The position numbers and the translations under genes are program-made. This document shows positions 53,915-63,085 of a DNA stretch of 64,000 nt, piece by piece; positions within the stretch are counted from its first letter, which is position 1; the number at the start of each line of letters is the position of its first letter. The notes beneath the pieces are model-generated. The model did no database searches. It was not told the DNA's origin and was given only the letters and a program-made list of their open reading frames with translations. The stretch is taken from contig JAIXQO010000003.1 of the NCBI GenBank assembly GCA_027485695.1, positions 930,932-994,931 on the forward strand. The letters run 5' to 3'. Source of the stretch: Pseudomonadota bacterium. GTDB taxonomy: Bacteria > Bdellovibrionota > UBA1018.

Positions 53915-55381
53915 ATGAAAACCGTTGATTTTGACCTCATCGTGATTGGATCGGGCCCCGGCGGACAACGTGCTGCATTGCAGAGCGCGAAAGCCGGCAA
54001 GAAGGTCGCGATCGTTGATGATGTGAGGGAAATCGGCGGTGGATGCGTGCACTACGGAACGCTTCCTTCGAAATCTTTTCGCGAATCGGTTTACCGATTT
54101 TCCCTGAGTTCGCAAGGTGCGCTCAATCAGCACCGTAAAAAAGGCAAGAGCGAGGTCGTCGCTAGTCGCCCGGAGATGAAGCGTCTTCTCGAGCGCCGCG
54201 ATCAAGTCGTGCGCGAAGAAGTGCACGTCATTGCCGACCAGCTCAAACGCAATAACGTGACCGTCCTCTCGGGCCGCGCGCGTTTCGTGAATTCACACGA
54301 GATCGATGTCGACGATGGAACGAATGATCTGCGACGTTACAGCGCCACTTATTTTGTGATCGCCGTCGGAGCGACACCTGTTACCTCCGAGAAGCTCGGA
54401 CTGGACGGAAAAACCGTTTATGACAGCAATACGATCTTGGGGCTCGAGTGCGTTCCGGAACGCATGATCGTGCTGGGCGCCGGCATCATCGGTTGCGAAT
54501 ACGCGAGCATGTTTTCGATGGCAGGCACCAAGGTGATTCTCGTCGACAAGCGTAAGGAAATTCTCGCGTCGGTCGACCGCGAGATCGTCGCTCACCTGGT
54601 TCAGCGGTTTGAGCACCAAGGCGTTGAGATCCGTTTGTCCGTCGAAGCGACGGCGCTCGAAAAAGGCGCGCGCGGAGAAAATCAGCGTCCCTGGGTTTCG
54701 GTCACGCTTTCGGATGGATCGATCGTGGATGCGGATTGCGTGCTTGTGGCGCAGGGCCGTTTTGGAAACACCAACGGTCTTGGCCTCGAGAACACCAAGA
54801 TACAGCCGGATGATCGCGGACTCCTCAAGGTGGACGCCAATTTTAGAACTTCTGAGCCGCACATTTACGCGGTCGGAGACGTGATTGGACCGCCGGCTCT
54901 TGCTTCGACCAGCATGGAGCAGGGGCGGATTGCTGCCTGTCACGCGTTCGACATCGAGGTGCTTTCACCCAAGGGCGAGCGCATCGATCCAGAGATGCCA
55001 TTGCTCTATCCGTACGGCATTTACACCATCCCCGAGATCTCGATGATCGGTCGCACCGAAGAAGAACTCAAGGCCGACGGAATTCAATTCGTCGCCGGAA
55101 AAGCTCGCTACAAAGAGCTCGCGCGCGGGCAGATTGTTGGAGACCAATGGGGGCTTCTCAAAATTTTGGTGGACAAAACCTCGCTCAAAATCCTCGGTGT
55201 GCACATTGTGGGCGATAACGCCGCCGACTTGATTCATATTGGACAGGCAGTCATGTTGCTCGAAGGCGATGTGACTTACTTTATACATTCAGTATTTAAT
55301 TATCCGACGCTCGCGGAGGCTTACAAAACGGCCTCATTTCACGCCGTCAATCTCATCCGCGGGACGACCCAAACGAGGTAG
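53915..55381 (+). CDS. sthA: Soluble pyridine nucleotide transhydrogenase
   Basis: 488 aa. FAD-binding LIVIGSGPGGQRAALQSAKA at the N-terminus, then GGGCVHYGTLPSKSFRE, where the second redox Cys of dihydrolipoamide dehydrogenase-type enzymes is absent (CVHYGT), as in SthA. The NAD(P)-binding motif VLGAGIIGCEYASMFSMAG is near residue 190 and the dimerisation domain (PEISMIGRTEEELKA) is intact. SthA exchanges reducing equivalents between NADPH and NADH. It is followed by an SRPBCC gene after 6 nt. Confidence 0.92.
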   Translation: MKTVDFDLIVIGSGPGGQRAALQSAKAGKKVAIVDDVREIGGGCVHYGTLPSKSFRESVYRFSLSSQGALNQHRKKGKSEVVASRPEMKRLLERRDQVVREEVHVIADQLKRNNVTVLSGRARFVNSHEIDVDDGTNDLRRYSATYFVIAVGATPVTSEKLGLDGKTVYDSNTILGLECVPERMIVLGAGIIGCEYASMFSMAGTKVILVDKRKEILASVDREIVAHLVQRFEHQGVEIRLSVEATALEKGARGENQRPWVSVTLSDGSIVDADCVLVAQGRFGNTNGLGLENTKIQPDDRGLLKVDANFRTSEPHIYAVGDVIGPPALASTSMEQGRIAACHAFDIEVLSPKGERIDPEMPLLYPYGIYTIPEISMIGRTEEELKADGIQFVAGKARYKELARGQIVGDQWGLLKILVDKTSLKILGVHIVGDNAADLIHIGQAVMLLEGDVTYFIHSVFNYPTLAEAYKTASFHAVNLIRGTTQTR

Positions 55382-55387
55382 TCGTGC

Positions 55388-55873
55388 ATGCAGTTCTCGA
55401 AAACCGAATTCCGCGGCAAACCGACCGAATGTTTCACCACCGAAACTTGGCTGGCCCAGCCCATCGACAAAGTCTTTGAGTTCTTTAGCTCCGAGAAAAA
55501 CCTGGAAATCCTGACCCCCGATTTTCTGCAATTTCGTGTGCTCGGCATGGACACGCCGCAAATCCAGGAAGGGACGCTGATCGACTACCGTCTCAAGATT
55601 CACGGAATACCGGTGCGCTGGCGGACTCGGATCGAAGAGTGGAAACCCGGCCATCATTTCGTCGACACCCAGCTCAAGGGGCCTTACTCACTCTGGCACC
55701 ACCGGCACGAGTTCACCGCTGAAAACGGCGGGACGCGAATGCGAGACCGAGTGATGTTTCGTTTGCCGCTGGGTGGGCTTGGGATGCTCGTGGCGGGCGC
55801 ATTTGTACGCAAAGACGTGCGGCAGATTTTCGAGTACCGCGAACGGAAACTTGCCGAGCTTTTTCCTCGTTAG
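55388..55873 (+). CDS. SRPBCC-family lipid/ligand-binding protein
   Basis: 161 aa. The START-like fold is indicated by TTETWLAQPIDKVFEFFSSEKNLEILTPDF, WRTRIEEWKPGHHFVDTQLKGPYSLWHHRHEF and the closing GGTRMRDRVMFRLPLGGLGML. Relatives are often annotated as ligand-binding SRPBCC or cell-division inhibitor-like proteins. It follows sthA by 6 nt in the same direction, so it is probably co-transcribed. The ligand is unknown. Overlaps the convergent 55870 gene end by 4 nt. Confidence 0.8.
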   Translation: MQFSKTEFRGKPTECFTTETWLAQPIDKVFEFFSSEKNLEILTPDFLQFRVLGMDTPQIQEGTLIDYRLKIHGIPVRWRTRIEEWKPGHHFVDTQLKGPYSLWHHRHEFTAENGGTRMRDRVMFRLPLGGLGMLVAGAFVRKDVRQIFEYRERKLAELFPR

Positions 55874-56304
55874 TCGAGCGAACCTTTTTGACAACCCGGT
55901 AAGTACATCGCGGCTTCGGCAACGAGGTTGCTCGTGCGTGCTCGAATGGCTCCTGGCACTTGCTCCCAGTGTGAGATTTCTGGAGCAACCTCGGCGTAGT
56001 AGAGTGGCACTCCAAACTGCAGAGTCTTGCCGGTTTCGCGGTTGCCGAGGGTCGGTTGGTAAACCATCGTGTAATGGTATTCACCGCCGTTGAAGTTCAA
56101 AACGTGAGCACCTTTGGTCGGTATTAATGCGAGTTCATAGCGAGCCTTGGATTTGTCGCGGGTGACGATGATGTCGCGGTCACGGAGCGTTTCTTCGAGG
56201 ACAGGGGAGACGAGAGAATTGTCCGAGGTGAGGAAAACTCGGCATTTGGCCTGGGCGACAGAAATGCTTGCGACGACGATGAGTGCGGTCCAAAAGGCTT
56301 TCAT
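55870..56304 (-). CDS. Small exported protein of unknown function
   Basis: 144 aa; GGGAG at 6 nt before the ATG. Signal peptide residues 1-19 (FWTALIVVASISVAQAK). The mature protein begins with a Cys (KCRVF) and ends with another (YLPGCQKG), allowing one disulfide; the middle is beta-rich (GGEYHYTMVYQPTLGN). No family recognised. Divergent from eno, with a 17-bp palindrome between them. Confidence 0.7.
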   Translation of the reverse strand: MKAFWTALIVVASISVAQAKCRVFLTSDNSLVSPVLEETLRDRDIIVTRDKSKARYELALIPTKGAHVLNFNGGEYHYTMVYQPTLGNRETGKTLQFGVPLYYAEVAPEISHWEQVPGAIRARTSNLVAEAAMYLPGCQKGSLD

Positions 56305-56314
56305 GAATGACTCC

Positions 56315-57791
<1,477 letters not shown>

Positions 57792-57795
57792 GCGA

Positions 57796-58137
57796 ATGAA
57801 CCGCCGGTATTTTTCTCGCGAGACGATAAATCGTCGACACTTTTGGTTAGGAGCCTTCCTGGTTTGGCTGTTGTGCCTATCGGGAGGGCTTCTTCGTTTT
57901 CAGGTGGGGATGCCCGGCATTCTTCAATGGTTCGAGCTCAAAGGGGAGTTAAACGATCGCCGTGCTGACTTGGCTTCGATCGATGCCGAGATTTCGATGA
58001 TCGACCAAGATAGCCGCCGCCTAGAAAGAAGCCGGCCTGCTCAGGAAAAAGAAATTCGCCGGGTCTTGGGGTACGTGGCCGAAGACGAGCTGATTTTTGA
58101 TTTCTCTTCCGCGAGTCGCGAAGCGGTCATCGAGTAA
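57796..58137 (+). CDS. ftsB: FtsB/DivIC-like septum formation initiator
   Basis: 113 aa. One membrane helix (residues 16-36, WLGAFLVWLLCLSGGLLRF) followed by a coiled coil (ELKGELNDRRADLASIDAEI, DQDSRRLERSRPAQEKEIRR) and the family C-terminal motif RVLGYVAEDELIF. FtsB-type proteins bind FtsL and FtsQ at the division site. The eno-ftsB order, 4 nt apart, is widely conserved in proteobacteria and supports the assignment. Confidence 0.85.
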   Translation: MNRRYFSRETINRRHFWLGAFLVWLLCLSGGLLRFQVGMPGILQWFELKGELNDRRADLASIDAEISMIDQDSRRLERSRPAQEKEIRRVLGYVAEDELIFDFSSASREAVIE

Positions 58138-58149
58138 GCGGCGCTCGAG

Positions 58150-59082
58150 TTACTGAGCGTCCTTCAGTCCGGGTTGATTCCCAAAAAAATAGCGATAGCT
58201 CTGTTTTTGATTCGGTCGCTTGGGGTCTTCGTAATAGAAGATCGATCCCAGTCCACTGCAGGATCTGCCGTGAGCATCGATCGTTGTCTGACTGCCGCGA
58301 CACAAACATGCGCTCGGTGCCGTTTGTGAGGCGGGGAATCGATAGTTCTGGCAGTATTTCTTGGTCTCAGACTCAGGACAAAGCTGCGCGACCCGACCGC
58401 CAAATTGAGTTTCGCAATCGATGTTTTGAAAAACACATTGCCCGTTCATCCAGCGCAGCCCCAGCACCTCTTGGCAGAGCAGGGGTTTTGGTCGCTCACA
58501 CTGATTCGTTTGGGCATTCCAGACATATCCGCTGGGGCGCATGGAGGCGCAACTCACGCGTGCCGGGTCGCCGTTTTGATTGGATGAAATCAGAATCGGT
58601 TGGCTGGCGAGGTCCCTGAAAATTTCATTCGAATCATGCCCCAACGGCAAATCGGAGTCCGCGTCGTTGTAAATGCGAATCCTGACTGCGATTTCCCCCG
58701 TCGAAATGCACTCGAACGAGTCTTGGGGGCAGTGGATGTCATAGGTGAGTTCGACACGAAAAGGCGCGTTTTCGTTTTCGCATTTTTTGGTGCTCTTCGT
58801 GATATCCGCGATGCGTTTGAAATTCGAGTTGTAGCAACCTTCGACCAGTTTTTTGGTGGTCCCGTTGCACTTGCCACGTGAATTGCAGTCATCGAATTTT
58901 TGCAGGTAGCGCCCCGAGGCTTTTTGGCATTTGAGTCCCCGTGAACGATGGAAACAGTCCCGAAGGTTGGCGTCCGCAACCGGCCCTCTCTCTTTGGCGG
59001 CCTGGTATTGTTCGTTAAATGGGTCATTCGACGCCCAGGCCGGGTGGACGAGCAAGGCGATGATGAGCCAGTTGAACCACAT
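58150..59082 (-). CDS. Cys-rich exported protein, paralogue A
   Basis: 310 aa from the ATG at 59082 (the track start at 59133 adds 17 residues before the signal peptide MWFNWLIIALLVHPAWASND). The mature protein is Cys-rich and shares an ordered pattern with the 59468 and 61842 proteins: EGCYNSNFKRI, CENENAPFRVEL, the YVWNAQTNQCERPKPLLCQE block, LRWMNGQC and ACLCRGSQ. The many paired Cys suggest disulfides in the periplasm or outside the cell. It lacks the C-terminal extension of paralogue B. Divergent from a short prepilin-like gene. Function is unknown. Confidence 0.75.
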   Translation of the reverse strand: MWFNWLIIALLVHPAWASNDPFNEQYQAAKERGPVADANLRDCFHRSRGLKCQKASGRYLQKFDDCNSRGKCNGTTKKLVEGCYNSNFKRIADITKSTKKCENENAPFRVELTYDIHCPQDSFECISTGEIAVRIRIYNDADSDLPLGHDSNEIFRDLASQPILISSNQNGDPARVSCASMRPSGYVWNAQTNQCERPKPLLCQEVLGLRWMNGQCVFQNIDCETQFGGRVAQLCPESETKKYCQNYRFPASQTAPSACLCRGSQTTIDAHGRSCSGLGSIFYYEDPKRPNQKQSYRYFFGNQPGLKDAQ

Positions 59083-59088
59083 TCCTCG

Positions 59089-59094
59089 AGTATA
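59089..59094 (-). promoter_or_regulatory. -10 element for paralogue A (leaderless geometry)
   Basis: TATACT on the minus strand ends 6 nt before the ATG at 59082. The -35 region is not close to consensus, so an activator may be needed. The inverted repeat at 59114-59139 lies just upstream. Confidence 0.45.
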
Positions 59095-59113
59095 ACGCGG
59101 TTTTTCGATAAAA

Positions 59114-59139
59114 TGGGGTGTCAATAAAAACACACCCCA
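59114..59139. promoter_or_regulatory. Inverted repeat between divergent Cys-rich and prepilin genes
   Basis: TGGGGTGT-N10-ACACCCCA, perfect 8-bp arms with centres 18 nt apart, in the 105-nt divergent gap. Placement near both -35 regions fits an operator controlling paralogue A and the prepilin-like gene together. Confidence 0.5.
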
Positions 59140-59187
59140 AGAGAGGCCTTCGCAATAATGAAGGATTTTGTGTTACACTAGTGATGT

Positions 59188-59403
59188 ATGAAAAATGAAA
59201 AAGGCATGACCCTCGTCGAAATCATGATCGCCTCCAGCGTTGCGTTGGTAATCGGTCTTGCGTTCGCCGAGATGAACTCGCAGCAATCCAAAACCCAAAA
59301 GCGCTTGCAGGTCAAAGCGTCGGCGCAGGATTTTCATAACTACGTCCGATTCCTCGTGATCAATACCGCGGTCGATACAGTCAATCAGTCGGCGACCAAT
59401 TGA
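59188..59403 (+). CDS. Very short type IV prepilin-like protein 1
   Basis: 71 aa. The prepilin peptidase site is EKG/MTLVE with Glu at +5, followed by a hydrophobic N-helix (IMIASSVALVIGLAFAEM) and an amphipathic stretch containing SAQDFHNYVRFLV. The protein ends about where a normal pilin's globular domain would begin, so it is only the N-terminal helix plus a short tail. TACACT (59174-59179) is a -10-like element 8 nt upstream. It shares SQDFH-x2-V with the 61452 protein, so the two are paralogues. The Cys-rich gene at 59468 follows in the same direction. Confidence 0.75.
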   Translation: MKNEKGMTLVEIMIASSVALVIGLAFAEMNSQQSKTQKRLQVKASAQDFHNYVRFLVINTAVDTVNQSATN

Positions 59404-59467
59404 TCGTCTGAATCGAGGTAAATCTCGTTCCCGTGATTTTTTCGTTTCAGATGGGGGAGCGTTTTTT

Positions 59468-61447
59468 TTGCTGAAATATTTTTCAATTTCCGGCGTCGTC
59501 CGATCCGCGTTGATTTTCGCGGGGACGGCGTTTTTCGTTGGCGCGCATGCGGATGATGCTTTGAGGCGTTGTTACGCGCCATCGGAGGCCAAGCCTTGTG
59601 TAGAGGTGGGGCGAGGTAAGAAAACGCCTGAACTTCCAGTCTATCCGCAAAACTTCATCGTGAAACGCGGAGGTGCGGTGATTGAGAGTCAGCCGCTAGC
59701 CGGTTGTTACGATCTCAATTTTCGTCGAATTTCGAGCATCCCGGGTGGCGCTGAGAACGGCAAATGCCTGACCGATCGAGCGCCCGTGCGATTTCTGCTC
59801 CGTTATCGTACGACCTGCCCCGAGGGCAAACCTCGTTGTACGTACGGAAGTCGCGTCCAAGTGATTCCCGAGACCAGTCTCGATGGACCTCAGCCATTTG
59901 GAGATGGTTTCAATTTGAATCTCACGCTCGGTCTGCCGATTGTGCTCGGGCAGAGCGTTTCCAGTTTCTCCGCCAAGGACGCTTGCGTTTTTCTGGCGGG
60001 ACAGGCGGGCGGGGGATATGCATTTGACGAAGCTACGCAGACTTGCCAGAAGAAACCCGAAAAGGTCTGCGAGGAATTAGGTTGGACCTACCATCCCACC
60101 CTGCAAACGTGTTTGAGTTATGCTTCGGTTGAGTGCGAATCCGGTTGTGGAGATCCGCTTCAGGCTTGCGAGGGTTATACCTATGCGCCACCCGGTAAGA
60201 GTTGTGTTTGTCGTGGCAAGGCCAAATACCGCGATCTGTTCGGTGCGGCCTGTAGTTGGGTTCACGTCGATTTTTTGATTAACCCGCTTTGTGCCATGGA
60301 TAACGTACGTAACTTCGAGTGGGTTGCTGGCGACTACAGCAAAAACGAGCAAGATGCGTGTTGCCAGAAAGGGAGCTGCGCATCGTCCATCAATAATCGA
60401 GACTACGCAAAAAATCTGGATCTGGGCATTATTGCGCGTCCGTCGATCTCCTCTTATCTGGCTCATGCTCCCGTCGGGGTCGGCAGTCCTGCGCAGAAGT
60501 TCTGTGCGACTCAACCGACATCGCCCGCTTGTCGAAGCGTCGCGAGCGATGGAGGAGTGGATCCGACGGGAAGCGGAACTCCAGGAACGACGCCGACTCC
60601 ATCTTTCACTCCCACACCAACGGCGACTCCCACTTCGGGCGGCTCCGGAAACGGTGATACAGTTGTCCTGGATCCGAAACCTGTCTCCGGTGAACTCAAA
60701 GGTTGCGTTTGTGCACAAGCAGGGCGAGTGGCAGGGGACGGCGGAACGCTTCAGTGTGCAAGCTCACTCGTGAATGATGGAGTGGGTAATGTGCGGGACT
60801 ATGGGGCGATTACCTGCGCGGTGGGCAATCGAGTCTCCGTCGGTGGTGCATCGATCCTTTGTTATGAGTACGCTGATACGGTTGCAAAATGCGCTTACAA
60901 TGGGCCGATGGCGGCGACAGACCCTTCGACCTATCTGGTTTCGCCCAAATCGTGTTACTGCCAAGGCCCTGCGATCGATGATTTACGGTGCGTGTATACG
61001 ATCGAAGAGCGAGTCGGCGGAGTGCTGAAACGATCCTTTAATGAAACTCAGTACTGTCGACGTGGCTCGAATCTCACGCTTTATGGTGCGACGGTGAGTT
61101 GTTCGGCACCAAATACGCAAGATTGGACGAGCTGTAGTGCCGGTACCTCCGGTGGTGTAGTCGTGGGCGATAATCCCCCGAAAACACGCGATTGCAGCTG
61201 TTATCGTGAAGGCTCGATGGGCGGAGTTTGCGGCTACGCGAACGATACTGGCGACGGTTGCGACGTGGGAGTCTATGTTTGTGATCAGAGCGCGATGGCT
61301 TGCGCTACAGGGCCTGTGCGTCCCTACTGTGAGAACGGCTATGCGCCGATCAATATTCCGGCACCGGCTTGTTCAGGCGCGGTATCGGGAGGTGGCGGCG
61401 GAGGTTCAGGTGGCGGTGGGGCCCAAGAAGTCGAGCAATCGCTCTGA
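59468..61447 (+). CDS. Cys-rich exported protein, paralogue B (long form)
   Basis: 659 aa from a TTG at 59468, with GGGGGAG 9 nt upstream and a signal peptide from residue 2 (SALIFAGTAFFVGAHADD). The first 270 residues follow the shared pattern (AGCYDLNFRRI, CLTDRAPVRFLL, YAFDEATQTCQKKPEKVCEE, CVCRGK). A Pro/Thr/Gly linker (TPGTTPTPSFTPTPTATPT) leads to a C-terminal region of repeated Cys motifs (GCVCAQAG, KSCYCQGPA, RDCSCYREG) and a Gly tail. The linker and Cys repeats recall secreted or surface proteins. It lies 64 nt after prepilin-like protein 1. Function is unknown. Confidence 0.75.
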   Translation: MLKYFSISGVVRSALIFAGTAFFVGAHADDALRRCYAPSEAKPCVEVGRGKKTPELPVYPQNFIVKRGGAVIESQPLAGCYDLNFRRISSIPGGAENGKCLTDRAPVRFLLRYRTTCPEGKPRCTYGSRVQVIPETSLDGPQPFGDGFNLNLTLGLPIVLGQSVSSFSAKDACVFLAGQAGGGYAFDEATQTCQKKPEKVCEELGWTYHPTLQTCLSYASVECESGCGDPLQACEGYTYAPPGKSCVCRGKAKYRDLFGAACSWVHVDFLINPLCAMDNVRNFEWVAGDYSKNEQDACCQKGSCASSINNRDYAKNLDLGIIARPSISSYLAHAPVGVGSPAQKFCATQPTSPACRSVASDGGVDPTGSGTPGTTPTPSFTPTPTATPTSGGSGNGDTVVLDPKPVSGELKGCVCAQAGRVAGDGGTLQCASSLVNDGVGNVRDYGAITCAVGNRVSVGGASILCYEYADTVAKCAYNGPMAATDPSTYLVSPKSCYCQGPAIDDLRCVYTIEERVGGVLKRSFNETQYCRRGSNLTLYGATVSCSAPNTQDWTSCSAGTSGGVVVGDNPPKTRDCSCYREGSMGGVCGYANDTGDGCDVGVYVCDQSAMACATGPVRPYCENGYAPINIPAPACSGAVSGGGGGGSGGGGAQEVEQSL

Positions 61448-61451
61448 ATCC

Positions 61452-61697
61452 TTAGTTTCCGCCTCCGGGATTTGTCGGCGCCTGCAAGATCTCCGTGGCT
61501 CGTTGATTCAAGATGGCTTCGACCTTTTTATGAAAATCCTGCGAGTTCGAGCGGACCTGGGTCGCGCGCTGCTGATTGGCGAAATAGGTGTTGAGCGAGA
61601 GGAACCCCAGAATCACGACTGCCGCGATGGCGCCGGTAACGAGGCCTTCTAAGAGCGTGAATCCTGCGACGTTTCTCAAACGAGAGCGATTTCCCAT
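61452..61697 (-). CDS. Very short type IV prepilin-like protein 2
   Basis: 81 aa. The cleavage motif is VAG/FTLLE with Glu at +5, then a hydrophobic helix (GAIAAVVILGFLSLNTYF), then SNSQDFHKKVEAIL, matching the SAQDFHNYV segment of prepilin-like protein 1. It ends in a short Gly-rich tail (TNPGGGN) with no globular domain. Convergent with paralogue B (4 nt apart) and divergent from paralogue C. Confidence 0.78.
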   Translation of the reverse strand: MGNRSRLRNVAGFTLLEGLVTGAIAAVVILGFLSLNTYFANQQRATQVRSNSQDFHKKVEAILNQRATEILQAPTNPGGGN

Positions 61698-61703
61698 ACT
61701 CTT

Positions 61704-61731
61704 AGTGTAAACCGTTTTTTTTCCGACGCAA
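61704..61731 (-). promoter_or_regulatory. Putative leaderless promoter of prepilin-like protein 2
   Basis: On the minus strand TTGCGT (61726-61731), 16-nt spacer, TACACT (61704-61709), with the ATG at 61697 6 nt after the -10. No Shine-Dalgarno sequence. Confidence 0.5.
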
Positions 61732-61825
61732 ATGGGAGGAGGTCACGGCGGACACAGTTCTTCGAGTTCTGTCGACGGAGTGAGCGCTCATGCTACACTG
61801 AAATGAACCAAGGCCATAAGAGTAC

Positions 61826-61835
61826 GGGGGGGGGG
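61826..61835 (+). repeat. Ten-G homopolymer tract
   Basis: A run of ten G lies 6 nt before the GTG at 61842, or inside the coding sequence if translation starts at the ATG at 61803. In either case slippage could switch or tune expression of paralogue C. Confidence 0.8.
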
Positions 61836-61841
61836 CACTGG

Positions 61842-62873
61842 GTGCAGCGTCAATATCAGCACACTATTGCGGTCGGCCTCTGGGTGATGTTCTCTAGTCT
61901 CTCGCTCGAAGCGCGTTCCGATGAACTATCCGAACGCCTGCTCGCATGCCTACGTCCGAGCCAGGGCGTTTTTTGCTTGGTAAACACGAATCCAGTCTCA
62001 TTCCCCGGACTGCAAGATCCCGATACTCAGCTCCCCATCCGGGGTTGTTATGATGGAATGTTCAACCGATTGGAGAATGCGCGAGACGGCCAAGACGGCT
62101 CCGAGTGTCCGTCGGGCAAGGCGCCGATTTTCGTCGATGTTGTGGTCACTACTCATTGCGGTGCCGCGGATCAGTCTCGCTGTTCAACGGGAGGGTATCT
62201 CCGCGTATCACACATCATGGAAGTTCAAGGAGACCCGCAAAATCCGGGTGTCCTGGGAAAACTCGCCATCGAATTGCCGCAGACCCCTTGGATTATCTCG
62301 GCTTCCGGAGTGATGGATCGTTTACGCGTCACCTGTGAGGGACTGCCGGGCCATGTGTTTGACCCGAACCTCCGAACTTGCGTTCAAAAGCCGGAGTCAC
62401 TTTGTGCAGAACTGAGTCTCGTCTGGAAAAATGGGCGTTGTCAGCCTCCGTCCCTGCGCTGCGCGAGCTGCTTGGCGGACGAGATGAATTACTGTCGCGG
62501 CTATGTCTATATTCCGAACGGAGGAAATTGTTTTTGCGAAGGTAAAAATACGACTTTGAGCTCGTGCAAATTTCAGTTGCCGACCGTTCAAGCGCAACCT
62601 GCAAGAGGACTGACTTACAACCGATTGATTTGTCCGCCTCGACCGGCAGACGCCATGGGCGGCGGTGGCGCGCCAACCAAAGACAATCAGTACAACTGCC
62701 AGCCTTACGTTTTTCCGAGCGGGCGAGAGAGTGATTGTCATTCGCCGAATTGGTTCAATCCATGGACGGGAAAATGTGACTCTCCGGATGACCTCAAGCT
62801 CAGAGAGATCATCGATTCCACCACTGAAAACGAAGAAAACAGTGCTTCGAAAACGGGAGCAGCCGGCGGATAG
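61842..62873 (+). CDS. Cys-rich exported protein, paralogue C
   Basis: 343 aa from a GTG at 61842. The G tract supplies the ribosome site, and the first residues (QRQYQHTIAVGLWVMFSSLS) form the signal peptide. An ATG at 61803 would sit only 3 nt after a TACACT -10-like element and would put the G tract in the coding sequence. The shared pattern is intact: RGCYDGMFNRL, CPSGKAPIFVDV, HVFDPNLRTCVQKPESLCAE, LVWKNGRCQ and CFCEGKN. The C-terminus is a charged tail. Divergent from prepilin-like protein 2. Function is unknown. Confidence 0.72.
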   Translation: MQRQYQHTIAVGLWVMFSSLSLEARSDELSERLLACLRPSQGVFCLVNTNPVSFPGLQDPDTQLPIRGCYDGMFNRLENARDGQDGSECPSGKAPIFVDVVVTTHCGAADQSRCSTGGYLRVSHIMEVQGDPQNPGVLGKLAIELPQTPWIISASGVMDRLRVTCEGLPGHVFDPNLRTCVQKPESLCAELSLVWKNGRCQPPSLRCASCLADEMNYCRGYVYIPNGGNCFCEGKNTTLSSCKFQLPTVQAQPARGLTYNRLICPPRPADAMGGGGAPTKDNQYNCQPYVFPSGRESDCHSPNWFNPWTGKCDSPDDLKLREIIDSTTENEENSASKTGAAGG

Positions 62874-63050
62874 CTGCGCAATTCGAGAGGCGACCCTTCG
62901 AGGTGTTTCAATTTTTGGGCTGTGCGAAAAGATTGGAAACGAAACCCTTTTGTCTAACTTGTTTACACTTAGCTGGTAATTGGCCGCAATGATTGGGTTG
63001 TTTCGACTTTTCCGCGTTTTTAACGTGTTTCCAACAGTTTCTTTTCTTCA

Positions 63051-63079
63051 TTGAGATTATTACACGACATAAGTATAAA
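63051..63079 (+). promoter_or_regulatory. Near-consensus leaderless promoter of the second TIGR02147 gene
   Basis: TTGAGA (63051-63056), 17-nt spacer, TATAAA (63074-63079); the ATG at 63086 begins 6 nt after the -10. This is the clearest example of the geometry found at several genes in the window. Confidence 0.75.
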
Positions 63080-63085
63080 TTGCGC

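Noticed and set aside
53077-54000. 307-aa minus-strand ORF
   Set aside because: Antisense to cpaF and the start of sthA; no ribosome site or recognisable motif.
53915-55381. Dihydrolipoamide dehydrogenase
   Set aside because: The active-site segment CVHYGT has only one Cys, as in SthA; no lipoyl enzyme genes nearby.
61803-61841. ATG 61803 as the start of paralogue C
   Set aside because: It lies 3 nt after a -10-like TACACT and would add a non-signal N-terminus; GTG 61842 starts at the signal peptide. Kept as an alternative because it would place the G tract in frame.
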